Counted from the stretch's first letter, positions 25,856 to 35,685 are shown. The stretch is DNA of 64,000 bases from Terriglobia bacterium (GCA_020073165.1 JAIQFP010000001.1:248001-312000); one strand, 5' to 3'. Notes: generated by a model from the letters alone, not told the origin. Numbers and translations: made by a program.

Positions 25856-26221
25856 ATGGCGATGGGTTCCAACGTACCCGGCCGCATGGTCGCCCACACC
25901 ATGGTGACCACGCAGTTCGAACTGGATGGTTTCCGCATCGTGCGTACCCTCGGAGTGGTGCGCGGCATCGTGGTGCGCTCCCGTTCCATCTTCGGCACCA
26001 TCGGCGCGGGCCTGCAGACCATCCTCGGCGGCAACATCACGCTGCTGACCAACCTGTGTGAGAAAACCCGCGCTGAAGCCTTTGACCTGATGCTGCAACA
26101 CGCCGCGGAACTGGGCGGAAACGCCGTAGTCGGTGCCCGCTACGATGCCACAGAGATCATGCAGGGCGTCACGGAGGTGCTCGCCTACGGCACTGCTGTG
26201 GTCGTCGAGCCATCAAAATAA
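25856..26221 (+). CDS. YbjQ/UPF0145-family protein
   Basis: A 121-residue protein of the YbjQ (UPF0145) family, a small pentameric beta-rich fold often labelled heavy-metal-binding, without a proven function. The family core is clear: [21 protein letters not shown], a Gly-rich [15 protein letters not shown] turn, [24 protein letters not shown] and a final [14 protein letters not shown] strand. The ATG has a GGGGAAAGGTG purine stretch upstream. It follows the cysteine-rich protein gene and may share its transcript. Confidence 0.9.
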   Translation: MAMGSNVPGRMVAHTMVTTQFELDGFRIVRTLGVVRGIVVRSRSIFGTIGAGLQTILGGNITLLTNLCEKTRAEAFDLMLQHAAELGGNAVVGARYDATEIMQGVTEVLAYGTAVVVEPSK

Positions 26222-26284
26222 GCTTGCTCGTGCGATGGCTATCACTGAGGGAGGCCCCCGGTTCGCACACCCAAGCTGGCGCCG

Positions 26285-26818
26285 CTACGGTCGCTTTCCC
26301 TGCAGCAATCCCTCCAGCGCCGACTGCCGGTAAGCGAAGATCTTTCGAAACTGGCGCGCAACAAACAGCTTTTGCGCCAATGCGCCTAAGAATCCAAAGC
26401 CAATCTCATAGGCAATCACATCGCGCACTCTTGTTCCTTCAACCCCGTTGCGGGTCTCAGCCTCGAATTCGTGCCGGTGCTGAAAGCGCCGGAACGGTCC
26501 CTTCTTTTGCACGTCGGCGAAGTGATGGTTCCACTCGAATTGGGTAATCAGAGCGATCCACTGAGCGCGGAAGGGAAGGAATGGAAGGACGCGAAAACTG
26601 GTCACCAGCTCCGACCCCGCGCCAGCCAGCGGCTGGTGATCGGTGATCATAGACTGTTCGTTGGCCACCCCCGGTGGTGGCACCAGGTGCACGCGAACCA
26701 CCTCGGTCCCGGTCGCAGGAGGCATGATGCGCGGCAGATTGCCCGGGTTGGTAAAGAACAGGAACACCTGCTCCAAGGGCACCGGCACCCACTGTTCGAA
26801 CTGTCCGTCATAGGTCAT
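26285..26818 (-). CDS. SRPBCC-family (START-like) ligand-binding protein
   Basis: A 177-residue single-domain protein of the SRPBCC/polyketide-cyclase superfamily, a helix-grip fold with a hydrophobic pocket. The N-terminal FEQWVPVPLEQVFLFFTNPGNLPRIMP is the typical first strand and helix; ALITQFEWNHHFADVQKKGPF and HRHEFEAETRNGVEGTRV fit the later strands, and a long C-terminal helix closes the pocket. Relatives are often found as CDP-paratose epimerase-like or cell-division-inhibitor domain proteins, but the ligand is unknown. The start is ATG 26818; a TTG two codons upstream is equally possible. It is convergent with the YbjQ gene and divergent from the dehydratase gene. Confidence 0.8.
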   Translation of the reverse strand: MTYDGQFEQWVPVPLEQVFLFFTNPGNLPRIMPPATGTEVVRVHLVPPPGVANEQSMITDHQPLAGAGSELVTSFRVLPFLPFRAQWIALITQFEWNHHFADVQKKGPFRRFQHRHEFEAETRNGVEGTRVRDVIAYEIGFGFLGALAQKLFVARQFRKIFAYRQSALEGLLQGKRP

Positions 26819-26890
26819 GTCCAACTGTGTCTGCCGAGATTGTACCCGCTTGTGTAGGATGCATTATCGTCCCTTGGCCTGGTCGCGAGC

Positions 26891-27877
26891 ATGTATCTGC
26901 CATTCTCCGCCATCCGTGACGCGCGGCTGTACCTGAGCCGCTATCTTCCGGTCACCCGGCTGCTGCCCGCGCCTTCACTTGGCCGTTTAACCGGCAGCAA
27001 GGTTTATCTGAAGCTGGAGAGCGAACTGCCCACCGGTTCCTTCAAACCCCGCGGCGCGCTCTACGCACTTTCGCTGAACCTGCAGCGGCGCAACCTCACG
27101 GAAGTGGTCGCATCCAGTACGGGAAATCATGGCGCAGCGGTGGCCTACGCTGCCAAACTACTGCAGGTGCCGGCGACGATTTTTCTGCCAGAAAATCCCA
27201 ATCCGGTGAAGCGCGCACGCATCGCGGAACTGGGCGCGAAGATCGTGGAGCAGGGCAGCGGCGATCTGGCCGAAGCATTTGAGCAGGCCTCGGCTTACGC
27301 CCAAACCGAGGACATTTACTTCCTGAACGATGCCACCGATCCTGACCTGCCCGCCGGTCCGGCCACCATCGCCTGCGAGATTCTGGAGCAACTTCCCGAG
27401 GCCGATGCCCTCTACGTACCCATGGGTGACACTGCCCTGATTCGAGGCGTGGCGGCCGCGGCAAAGCATCTCTCGCCCAGGGTCAAGATCGTCGGCGTAC
27501 AGGCCGAGCGCGCGCCCGCCTATTACCTCTCCTGGAAACAAGGTCTGGCAGTGCGCACCGATGATTGCGACACCATCGCCGACGGCCTGGCCACGCGCAC
27601 CCCCGATATCAACAACGTTCGCGCCATCCGGGAGCTGGTGGACGATATGCGCCTGGTCAGCGAAGAACAGATGCTTACCGCCATCCGCCACCTGCTTTTC
27701 GAAGAACATCTTGTGGTCGAACCCGCGGGGGCGGCCACAACCGCCGCGCTGCTACAGGCTCCCGAACCTTCGGCACGCAACGTGGTGGCACTGGTGACCG
27801 GCAACAACATCTCGCCGGAGGTCTTACGCTCCGCGGTGTGCAGCAATGGGGTAGACGCGACGCTCGGATCGCGATAA
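26891..27877 (+). CDS. Threonine/serine dehydratase-like PLP enzyme
   Basis: A 328-residue fold-type II PLP enzyme of the threonine/serine dehydratase group, without a regulatory ACT domain. Lys52 in TGSFKPRGA forms the Schiff base; SSTGNHGAAVAYAA is the substrate-binding Ser/Asn loop; the C-terminal VTGNNIS holds the residue near the pyridine nitrogen. The phosphate-binding loop is unusual: VPMGDTALIRG at about residues 177-186 instead of the canonical run of glycines before Leu. It may therefore act on another hydroxy-amino acid or related substrate. The cyanophycinase-like gene starts 13 bases downstream, so the two are probably one operon. Confidence 0.85.
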   Translation: MYLPFSAIRDARLYLSRYLPVTRLLPAPSLGRLTGSKVYLKLESELPTGSFKPRGALYALSLNLQRRNLTEVVASSTGNHGAAVAYAAKLLQVPATIFLPENPNPVKRARIAELGAKIVEQGSGDLAEAFEQASAYAQTEDIYFLNDATDPDLPAGPATIACEILEQLPEADALYVPMGDTALIRGVAAAAKHLSPRVKIVGVQAERAPAYYLSWKQGLAVRTDDCDTIADGLATRTPDINNVRAIRELVDDMRLVSEEQMLTAIRHLLFEEHLVVEPAGAATTAALLQAPEPSARNVVALVTGNNISPEVLRSAVCSNGVDATLGSR

Positions 27878-27890
27878 ATTGTCACGCCTC

Positions 27891-28901
27891 ATGTCTCGCG
27901 GAAAAATACGCTCGGCCCTCCCGCTTCTGATCGCAACCCTGTGGCTTCACTCCGCGGCTCTGGGCGCCTCCTACAAGTACTTTCGCCAAGGCGAGAAGGT
28001 AGACCGCCAAGCCACCCCGGTCTTTGGAATCGCCATGATGGGTGGAGGCGAGGATCTGGACGACGCTTTCCGTTGGCTGTGCGAAAAAGCTCGCGGCGGT
28101 GACTTCCTCATTCTGCGCGCGCGCGGTGATGATGACTACAACCCCTACGTGAAGGGTTTGTGCAAGTTGAACTCGGTGGCGACACTGATCATTCCCAGTC
28201 GCAAGGCCGCTCAGGATCCCAAAGTTGCGGAAATCATTCGCCACGCGGAAGCAGTCTTCATCGCTGGCGGCGACCAGTCCCGCTACGTGAACTTCTGGAA
28301 GGGCACGCCCGTACAGAATGCGCTCAATGCTAACATCGCCGCCGGCAAGCCGATTGGTGGTACCAGCGCCGGACTCGCGGTCCTGGGAGAATTTGCCTAT
28401 GGCGCTCTGGGGGACAAGCCGCACGATAACGATCTTTCTTCCCCCGAGGTCCTGCGAGACCCTTTCTTTCCGCGCGTGACCCTGGTGCGCGACTTCCTGA
28501 AGATTTCACTGCTCGAGAACACGCTCACCGACACCCACTTCGCCAAGCGCGACCGCCTGGGCCGTACGCTTGGCTTTCTGGCGCGCCTGATGCAGGACGG
28601 CTGGTCCACCATGCCGCGCGAGGTTGCAGTGGACGAAAAGTCTGCGGTACTAGTCGAGGCCGACGGCAAGAGCACAGTCGTGGGTTCCGGCCGGGGAGCC
28701 TACTTCCTCCGGCCCACGGAACCGCCGGCGGTTTGCCGCAAAGGAACGCCGCTTACCTTTCAGAGCATCGCCGGATACCACGCCCCTGCGGGCGGGCGCT
28801 TCGATCTGCCGGCGTGGAGCGGCGACGGGGGCAGCGCCTATGCGCTCTCGGTGGATGCAGGGGTGATTCACAGCACCCAGGCGGACGGTTCTCTTTACTA
28901 G
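27891..28901 (+). CDS. Exported cyanophycinase-like peptidase (family S51)
   Basis: A 336-residue serine peptidase of family S51. A signal peptide covers about residues 1-26. The family motifs are GGGEDLDDAF near 51, AGGDQSRYVNFW at 125-136 and the nucleophile Ser159 in GGTSAGLAVLG. S51 exocyanophycinases split the aspartyl-arginine storage polymer cyanophycin, but the family also contains other exported hydrolases. The C-terminal 100 residues (after about 240) form a beta-rich extension. It follows the dehydratase by 13 bases, which suggests amino-acid scavenging. The ATG at 27891 gives a proper signal peptide; a TTG 12 bases earlier is possible. Confidence 0.85.
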   Translation: MSRGKIRSALPLLIATLWLHSAALGASYKYFRQGEKVDRQATPVFGIAMMGGGEDLDDAFRWLCEKARGGDFLILRARGDDDYNPYVKGLCKLNSVATLIIPSRKAAQDPKVAEIIRHAEAVFIAGGDQSRYVNFWKGTPVQNALNANIAAGKPIGGTSAGLAVLGEFAYGALGDKPHDNDLSSPEVLRDPFFPRVTLVRDFLKISLLENTLTDTHFAKRDRLGRTLGFLARLMQDGWSTMPREVAVDEKSAVLVEADGKSTVVGSGRGAYFLRPTEPPAVCRKGTPLTFQSIAGYHAPAGGRFDLPAWSGDGGSAYALSVDAGVIHSTQADGSLY

Positions 28902-29316
28902 CATCGGAGTGCGGTTTTCTTTGCGTCCTCCGCGAATCCTCCGCGCACTCTGCGGTGAAAGGCCTTTCTTGCCTCAAACCCGAAGCTAGCGGGGATTCTC
29001 CGACTGCGCCATCGTGGGTCAAGGTTCCCGATTGACTTCGTTCAGATTTTTTGACACACTGCCGCGGTCTTCACGCGAAGCTCGGCGTCGTGACGATACC
29101 GTCTCTTCCGCGTTGTCTTGCGCTCTGTACTTTGGCGCAAGTGGCTCGCCTGGTCGCCACCGGCAAGCTCGAGTCCGGTCTGTGATCCCCTCTTCATCCC
29201 TGGCAACTTCCTTGTGACAGTCCCACTGTTTTGTGTGATTTAGCGCACAGACAATGTCCCGAAGTCTAACCTAACATTTCGAACTCAGTGGGCAGTGATC
29301 CGTAAAGGAGCTGGCT
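28902..29316. other. 415-base intergenic region upstream of the TonB receptor gene
   Basis: No reading frame with coding character. It holds TTGACA at 29051 without a convincing -10 box, and closer to the gene an AT-richer stretch (29215-29280) that is the more likely promoter region. GGAG lies just before the receptor ATG. I see no structured RNA or repeat with confidence. Confidence 0.5.
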
Positions 29317-32300
29317 ATGAAATCTTCCCGCTTCATCATTAGTGTCTTAGTGGCCCTGCTGACCTCTGCAACGCTTCTCTCCGCGCAGACGTCGCAAGGG
29401 CGCATCACCGGACGGGTGCTGGATTCCACCGGCGCCATCATCGTTGGAGCCAAGGTGACCATCGAGAACACCGGCACCCACGTGAGACGTAATCTCGAGA
29501 CCAACAGCACGGGGGATTACGTGGCCCCCGGCCTCGAGCCCGGGTGGTACTCAATTTCCGTCGAGGCGCCCAATTTCCGCAAGGCGATACGAGAGCGGGT
29601 ACAGATCGAGGTGGCGAACGATCTCAGAATTGACTTCCAGCTTGTTCCGGGCGCCGCCAGCGAAACCGTGGAGGTGAAAGGCGAGGCCCCCCTGGTGGAC
29701 GCCACCACCACCACCCTGAGCGGAGTGTTATCCAACACTGCGATTAATGAGCTTCCGCTCCAGGGGCGCGACTTTCAGAATCTGCTGGCGCTCCATCCGG
29801 GCGTTCAGCGTGACCCCGGTGGAGGGTTCCACTCGGTGACCTCCAATGGCATGCGGCCGGATGACAACAATTTCACCATCGATGGGGCCAACGACAATGA
29901 TGTCTACTGGGGCGAAACAGTAGTGAACGACGCCGGCATTCTGGGCACACCTGCCAGCACGCTTCCGCTCGACGCCATCCAGGAATTCAACACCCAGGAA
30001 CATCCGCAAGCGGATTATGGAGAGAAGCCGGGAGTCGTGGTCAACATCGGAATCAAGTCTGGGACCGATACGATCCACGGAACGGGATATTACTTCACCC
30101 GCAATGCCGCAGTGGATGCCCGCAACGTCTTCAACCCCAGTCCGCAACCGGTCGCCGATCTGATTCTTCACCAGTTCGGGGGTAGCATCGGCGGTCCGAT
30201 CGTCAAGGGCAAGTGGTTCTACTTCGCCAACTACGAAGGAGTTCGTTCCAAAGTAGGGAATCCCTACAACGCCTTCAGCCCAGTCACCACGTTATTGTCG
30301 GACGAGGTCGACCCCGACTCCCGCCTCAGCATCGTGAACGCGTTGGCTGCCACCGGCTGCGACAAGGCTCCTCTGCCCCCGGAGTGTAGCCAGCTGAGTC
30401 TGAATCTGATCCAGTTCTTCCCTAACAACCCAGGTTTCACAGCGGACCCGAACGATCCCACGGTGATTAACTTCAACTTCGATAACCAGAACCGCGCCGA
30501 CAACCTGGTCTTCAAGAGCGATTATCATCCCAGCGATCACCACGCATTTTCCGGCCGTTATATTTACGCCAACAGCAATCAGACCGAAGAGGATGCGGTG
30601 CCGCTGCGCCCGGAGTGGCTCTCGCATGCTGCTCCCATTACCCAGGTATTCGGCGGAGATTGGACCTGGACACCGAACTCGCGCTGGATCAATACCGCCC
30701 GCTTCAGCTTCAACAGTTTCTCCGAGAAGATCGCACCCCTGGATGCGAACGTGAATCCCACCGCCTACGGTCTGAACACTGGAATTACAGATCCACGGCT
30801 GTTTGGCTTTCCGACTATCAACCCCGGCACAGCGAATTTCGATTACCTGGGCGGGAGCTCCACCTGGCCGGCCTACACCTCGCCCAGCCATACCTGGGAC
30901 ATTTCCGACAGCGTTGCCTACACCAAGGGCAAGCACGCCTTGCGCTTCGGCGGCGATTTCAGCGATGGAGGCGTGGAGTACTACCGCGCTCCCTATGGCC
31001 GCGGCCGCGTGTACTTTCACTACCTCACGGATTTTCTTATGGCCACCGATCCAGCCAACATTCGCTCTTGGCGGTTGCTCTACGGAGATCCGTCGCGCAG
31101 CGTGACCATGAAATCCCTCGGCTTCTTCTTGCAGGATGATTTTCGCGCGACACGGCGCCTGACCTTGAATCTTGGGGTGCGTTATGACGTCACGCTTCCC
31201 ATCAAGGACTCGCAGAACCGGCTGGCGAACTTCGTGCCATCCCAGGGAATCGTGCAGGTCGGATACGGCATCAGCGAGCCCTATCAGACCAACTGGAAGA
31301 ATTTCTCGCCGCGTGTGGGTTTCGCCTACGACGTATTTGGCACCGGGAAAACCATACTCCGCTCCGGCTTCGGCATGATTTACGTGCAGCCGTCCATCCG
31401 GACTTTCATGTTCAGCAGCGGCGGGCTGCAGTTGAATCCCAGCGCCCTGATTAACCCCGGCGCCAACGGCACTATCAAGTCCTACCTGTTGTCCGGCGCC
31501 GATACCTCTTTGCTCAACTGGAGCGTCGCCGGGCCGATCTTCCCGGTGAACAATACCTCTCTCAACACCTGTGACGCCAGCAATCCCTGCGACATGTTTG
31601 GCGTGGACCAGCACCTGAAAACTCCGTACGTGCTGAATTGGAATGCAAGCCTGCAGCAGGAACTGTCGCCCAGTACAGTGCTACAGATGGCATACGTGGC
31701 CAATCGGGGAGTCCAGTTGTACAGCACTGTGGACCTGAACCAGGCTCCCCCGAACCCCGATGGCTTTGACTCAATCAACCGCCCCATGACGGCCAGTTGC
31801 GCGCCGCCAGTAGGCCTGGGCGTCGGCAAAGCACCCTGCTATCCCTATATCGGCTTTCTGAACTTCCTCGGCAACCAATCCACATCCTCGTACCATAGCC
31901 TGCAGGTCACGCTCACCAAGCGTTATTCCCACGGGCTTTACCTGCTTGCGGGGTACACCTGGCAGCACGCCATCGATACCGCGGGAAATACGAATAACCT
32001 GGGTTATGTTCCCCAGGACAGCTTCAACTACGCCGCCGAGAAGGGCGACGGCGACTATGATATCCGCCACCGCTTTACCCTCTCGGCTACTTACGATCTG
32101 CCTTCACGCAAGTCATGGGGCCAGATGCTCGAAGGCTGGCAGGTCACCAGCATCCTGAGTTGGCAGAGCGGTGCTCCCGTCCTTCTCTACGACGACACTT
32201 GGGACTTATCGGGAACCGACGAGGGGCCCGACGATTTCAGCAACGAGCGCTGGAACATCAAGGGCGACCCGTCGAGACTGCACTGGTCGGCGAAGGCCCC

Positions 32301-32754
32301 CATTCCGTTCCTGCAGAACGAGTACGACGATGACGGAAACCTGATTTCGTACAATCCAACCTGCGCATCCGTAGCCAAGACGCAGGCGTTACTGGATTCG
32401 CTGGCCTATGTCGGCGGCTGCTTCGCGCAGAATGGCACCATCATGTATCCGCAAGCCTTTGGCACCTTCGGCAATATGGGGCGGAACATCATGCGTGGGC
32501 CCGGTTTCATCAACTGGGACGCCTCGGTTTCCAAAGTGTGGAAGCTCACGGAGCGGGTCAACCTGCAGCTGCGCGGCGAGATGTTCAACGTGGCCAACCA
32601 TGCCAACTTCGCCGGCGGCTCGATCGGGGGCGAACTCGGCGACCCGGCCAGCCTGGGACGCGCCAATGCTACACCTGATGTTCAGGCCGCCAATCCCGTC
32701 ATCGGCTCCGGCGGCTCGCGGCATATTCAGTTGGGAGTGAAGTTCATCTGGTAA
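29317..32754 (+). CDS. TonB-dependent receptor with carboxypeptidase-regulatory-like N-terminal domain
   Basis: A 1145-residue outer-membrane protein of the large acidobacterial receptor type. After the signal peptide (about 1-23, ending LLSAQ) comes a carboxypeptidase-regulatory-like beta-sandwich (about 27-115: GRITGRVLDSTGAIIVGAKV), then a plug region (about 125-250, with LPLQGRDFQNLLALHPGV and the FTIDGANDNDVYWGE segment) and a beta-barrel ending in aromatic KFIW. Such proteins are presumed importers of plant polymer breakdown products or siderophores, but the substrate is not visible and no hydrolase genes adjoin. The ATG has GGAG upstream and a strong terminator follows, so it is a single-gene unit. 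Confidence 0.93.
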   Translation: MKSSRFIISVLVALLTSATLLSAQTSQGRITGRVLDSTGAIIVGAKVTIENTGTHVRRNLETNSTGDYVAPGLEPGWYSISVEAPNFRKAIRERVQIEVANDLRIDFQLVPGAASETVEVKGEAPLVDATTTTLSGVLSNTAINELPLQGRDFQNLLALHPGVQRDPGGGFHSVTSNGMRPDDNNFTIDGANDNDVYWGETVVNDAGILGTPASTLPLDAIQEFNTQEHPQADYGEKPGVVVNIGIKSGTDTIHGTGYYFTRNAAVDARNVFNPSPQPVADLILHQFGGSIGGPIVKGKWFYFANYEGVRSKVGNPYNAFSPVTTLLSDEVDPDSRLSIVNALAATGCDKAPLPPECSQLSLNLIQFFPNNPGFTADPNDPTVINFNFDNQNRADNLVFKSDYHPSDHHAFSGRYIYANSNQTEEDAVPLRPEWLSHAAPITQVFGGDWTWTPNSRWINTARFSFNSFSEKIAPLDANVNPTAYGLNTGITDPRLFGFPTINPGTANFDYLGGSSTWPAYTSPSHTWDISDSVAYTKGKHALRFGGDFSDGGVEYYRAPYGRGRVYFHYLTDFLMATDPANIRSWRLLYGDPSRSVTMKSLGFFLQDDFRATRRLTLNLGVRYDVTLPIKDSQNRLANFVPSQGIVQVGYGISEPYQTNWKNFSPRVGFAYDVFGTGKTILRSGFGMIYVQPSIRTFMFSSGGLQLNPSALINPGANGTIKSYLLSGADTSLLNWSVAGPIFPVNNTSLNTCDASNPCDMFGVDQHLKTPYVLNWNASLQQELSPSTVLQMAYVANRGVQLYSTVDLNQAPPNPDGFDSINRPMTASCAPPVGLGVGKAPCYPYIGFLNFLGNQSTSSYHSLQVTLTKRYSHGLYLLAGYTWQHAIDTAGNTNNLGYVPQDSFNYAAEKGDGDYDIRHRFTLSATYDLPSRKSWGQMLEGWQVTSILSWQSGAPVLLYDDTWDLSGTDEGPDDFSNERWNIKGDPSRLHWSAKAPIPFLQNEYDDDGNLISYNPTCASVAKTQALLDSLAYVGGCFAQNGTIMYPQAFGTFGNMGRNIMRGPGFINWDASVSKVWKLTERVNLQLRGEMFNVANHANFAGGSIGGELGDPASLGRANATPDVQAANPVIGSGGSRHIQLGVKFIW

Positions 32755-32769
32755 AGACAACAGAAGCTA

Positions 32770-32796
32770 AGCCCCGGCGGGAGCCGGGGCTTTTTT
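32770..32796 (+). terminator. Rho-independent terminator of the TonB receptor gene
   Basis: AGCCCCGG, CGGGAG, CCGGGGCT forms an 8-bp stem followed by T residues, 15 bases after the receptor stop codon. Confidence 0.9.
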
Positions 32797-32813
32797 GTGC
32801 TCGTAATCCAGCG

Positions 32814-33239
32814 CTATTCCTTATACAACCATCCCGCCACCAGCGTGGCCAGGATTGCGCCTACCCACAGCTCCAGCATCCAGCCCAGCGGAAACATGCG
32901 CTCAAACGGCGCCCAGGTGGCGGTGCCGAAGTTGGTCGGGAACCCGGCAGCAAAGCCCACCAGAAATCCAACTTTCAGCGCAGTGCCGGGACCGGGCCCC
33001 AGCGTCTGCCGCACCCAGGCATAGAGGTGCGCCAGGATGATCGCCAAAATGAACAGCAGCACGACCCACTGCACTTGGAAAGCTGGATAGCGCGGCTCTT
33101 TCAGGAACTGTCCGGCGTTCTGCGCCGCCTGATAGCGTCCCATGCCAATGATCAGAAACTGAACCGCGACACTCCAGACGTTCCACACTACTCCGCCCAG
33201 CAGGCCTCCCAGAAAAACACGACCGCGATTCACGCCCAT
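32814..33239 (-). CDS. Small integral membrane protein, unknown function
   Basis: A 141-residue protein with four predicted hydrophobic helices, at about residues 8-32, 54-76, 85-105 and 115-138. The GGLLGGVVWNVWSVAVQFLI start and the FPLGWMLELWVGAILATLVAGW end are notable. Two short polar loops contain YPAFQVQW and TATWAPFERM. I do not recognise the family. The start is secure: ATG with GGAGGTGATGC immediately upstream. It is convergent with the TonB receptor and shares no operon with the next gene, which ends on the same strand 172 bases away. Confidence 0.7.
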   Translation of the reverse strand: MGVNRGRVFLGGLLGGVVWNVWSVAVQFLIIGMGRYQAAQNAGQFLKEPRYPAFQVQWVVLLFILAIILAHLYAWVRQTLGPGPGTALKVGFLVGFAAGFPTNFGTATWAPFERMFPLGWMLELWVGAILATLVAGWLYKE

Positions 33240-33411
33240 GCATCACCTCCGAGGTGAAGTAAAAAGAAAGCGGGGAAAAGAGGATGGCGGGAGTTTACCA
33301 CCAAAGTGCAACCCTGATGGGTTTTGCCGACGACCTCCCGGGCGCAGCGCGAGGCGGTATCCGTGGTGCCGCACCGAACCGCGGGCGTACGCTCGCGACT
33401 TGGAGGCAGGG

Positions 33412-35685
33412 TCAGCGCAAGATCACCAGGACCTTGATGGCGCCGCTTCCCGCGGCCAGCGGCTCCATCGCCTTTCCCACCACCGCCCCCAGCATCTGCC
33501 GCGGGTTGGTGGCTCTCATGGCATATCCCGGTCGAGATGACGTGACCAGCAAATCGCCAACCTGGATCGGGCCGTTCTCGGTGGTCACCTTGGCGGGGAC
33601 AATTCCCGTGATGGCGACGGGAACGTCATCCGCATCCACCCGCGAAACACCTCCCTTTTCCGCTCCCAGGACCGCGGGTCGAGTGGAATAGACACCCACC
33701 ACACGGCGCGAGTAGCGGACGGTAGTCCTCTGCACGCTCTTGCCGTCGCTCGACATGACCAGCACATCGCCGGGCTCGTAGAGCTCACGCTGGCTGTGGA
33801 CCGGCAGAGCTTCGGCAAAGTCCGAGCCGGCCACGAAAGTGCCGGCAGTCGTGATGTGGCACTTGCGGGTGCCGTCGGGGATGTGACACTCGAGGAAGTT
33901 GGAGGTTGAGCTGGTGGGCAACACCAGCTTGACCACTGCCGAGTGATTGCCGGATTGGGTGTGCGCCAGCCACGCCACTTCGCCGTTACTGCCGGCATTC
34001 TCGGCCTGAAGCGCCGCCAGCGTTCCGGGACTGGTCAACGAATCCTTGGTGAAGGAGGCAGCATTATTGGCGCTCGAGCTGTTGCTCGTGACCTCCCCGG
34101 TCGCGGTCACGCTGAAGACTTGGCCCGAGGGGCCGACTGCCGCAAATGGAATGGGGCTGGTGCCGTTAGGGGAGAAGCCTTCCACAAGAATCGGAGAGCC
34201 GGTGGTGGAGTCGGTGAACCCCATCACGCCAACGCGAGCGCCCGTATCGGAGGTGGTAAACCCCGCCACGCCAATCCCATTGGGGCCATCTGCCCTTCCG
34301 AGGACGCCGAAACCTTGATTCGTACCCGTGGTGTCGGTATTGAGTCCAACAACACCCGTTCCGGAAGATTGAGTCGAGATGCCGAAGACGCCGCCAAGGT
34401 TGCTGGTGGCGTACACCCCGACACCGTTGCTGGCGGTGGCGTACACCCCATAACCGGAATCGCTGGTTGCAGAGATTGCTTTCCCGGAAACCGTCTGTGA
34501 CATCGCCGTTATGCCATCGCCGTTCGCATTGTTGACGCTCAAATTGCCGAGGATGCTCTGACTGGTAAGAAAGGAATTCATAGCGCTCAGCTGCGCATAG
34601 CGGGCGTCCGTCTTCGTGGTATCCAGGTTCAGCGTGACATCTCCGCTGTTTCCGCCGCCAGTCAGATCCGTTCCCGCGGTCACACTGGTGATCGTGCCCG
34701 TCCCCGGAAACGTCTGCCCGGGCGCGAAGGTAAGCTGTCCGTTGCTGGCGATGTTGAACCCGGTTTCCATCGGTTGCCCGCTGCCCGTGGCATAGAGCAG
34801 GTTCAGCGATCCGGAAGCATTGGCGGTGTTGTTGCCCACCGGCTCCGCCTGCCAGCGGAATGTCTGAGCCACGGGGGACTGCGTGGTGCTGTTGAACACC
34901 GACGCGCCCAGGTTGAACGGCTGCGAGTTCTTGCCGGCCGTCGCGTTGGCGGTCCCGGTGGCGGGCAGAGTCACGTTGCCTCTTAGGGCCGTAGCCCCCT
35001 TTACATCCAAGGTCGCGCTGGGCGCAGTAGTTCCCACGCCGATCTTGGCGGAGCTTCCGCTGCCGCTTTGAAACAGGGTGGAGTTGCCCAGGGTCCCGGC
35101 ATTGTCCGCGAAAAGGGGAATGAAATTCTTAGTGATTGTGTCAGGGTCTACCGGGTTCGCTGGAGCCACCACCGGAGCGGGCGTTCCGCCGTTCTCGGGA
35201 GAAGGGCTCGGGCCGCCGCTGGGTGGCGCCGCCAGCACAAACGCGGAAGCCGGCAAGCCGCCCACAGTTTCTGCGTCCGCTGCCTTCAGGGCATAGGGCA
35301 CGCTCAGCAGCAACACCCGCGGCTGCTCGGGTTGCCCGGAGGGTTGCACGCCCAGCCAGCGGGCCTCGCCAGAGCTGAACAGTTCCATCGGCAAGCCATC
35401 GCTCTGCGTCGCCCCCAGCGACACCGTGTAGTGCCCATTGGCGTCGGGAGTGACGTTTTGGGTCTCCAGCCACAGCGGGGAGCCGCCCGACTCGTCGGCG
35501 TATAGGGCAAAGGTGATCCCAGTGATGCCAGTCAGCGGTTTTCCCTGGACGTCGTGCAGGGTCCCGCTGAACTTGACCAGGCGGGGCACGGTCGCGGTCA
35601 CGCTGGCAACTTGACTCTGTGCTTGGGCCAGATGGCTGAAGCACAACCCGAGAAACATCAACCACCAACAGGAAGCCCTTTTCAT
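33412..35685 (-). CDS. Large secreted beta-rich protein with tail-fibre-like C-terminal region
   Basis: A 757-residue exported protein. Signal peptide: about residues 1-22 (KRASCWWLMFLGLCFSHLAQA). Residues 35-140 form a beta-sandwich-like domain (FSGTLHDVQGKPLTGITGI). A Pro/Ser/Gly-rich linker follows, then a long region of Gly-, Thr- and Ser-rich repeats with many GVYATS-type short strands. The last 150 residues (SDFAEALPVHS, GDVLVMSSDGKSV, VPVAITGIVPAKV, GDLLVTSSRPGYAM) resemble the C-terminal autoprocessing domains of phage tail spikes and related surface proteins; cleavage is not shown. The ATG has GGAG upstream, while the longer frame lacks a signal peptide. Role probably surface display or adhesion (inference). 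Confidence 0.75.
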   Translation of the reverse strand: MKRASCWWLMFLGLCFSHLAQAQSQVASVTATVPRLVKFSGTLHDVQGKPLTGITGITFALYADESGGSPLWLETQNVTPDANGHYTVSLGATQSDGLPMELFSSGEARWLGVQPSGQPEQPRVLLLSVPYALKAADAETVGGLPASAFVLAAPPSGGPSPSPENGGTPAPVVAPANPVDPDTITKNFIPLFADNAGTLGNSTLFQSGSGSSAKIGVGTTAPSATLDVKGATALRGNVTLPATGTANATAGKNSQPFNLGASVFNSTTQSPVAQTFRWQAEPVGNNTANASGSLNLLYATGSGQPMETGFNIASNGQLTFAPGQTFPGTGTITSVTAGTDLTGGGNSGDVTLNLDTTKTDARYAQLSAMNSFLTSQSILGNLSVNNANGDGITAMSQTVSGKAISATSDSGYGVYATASNGVGVYATSNLGGVFGISTQSSGTGVVGLNTDTTGTNQGFGVLGRADGPNGIGVAGFTTSDTGARVGVMGFTDSTTGSPILVEGFSPNGTSPIPFAAVGPSGQVFSVTATGEVTSNSSSANNAASFTKDSLTSPGTLAALQAENAGSNGEVAWLAHTQSGNHSAVVKLVLPTSSTSNFLECHIPDGTRKCHITTAGTFVAGSDFAEALPVHSQRELYEPGDVLVMSSDGKSVQRTTVRYSRRVVGVYSTRPAVLGAEKGGVSRVDADDVPVAITGIVPAKVTTENGPIQVGDLLVTSSRPGYAMRATNPRQMLGAVVGKAMEPLAAGSGAIKVLVILR

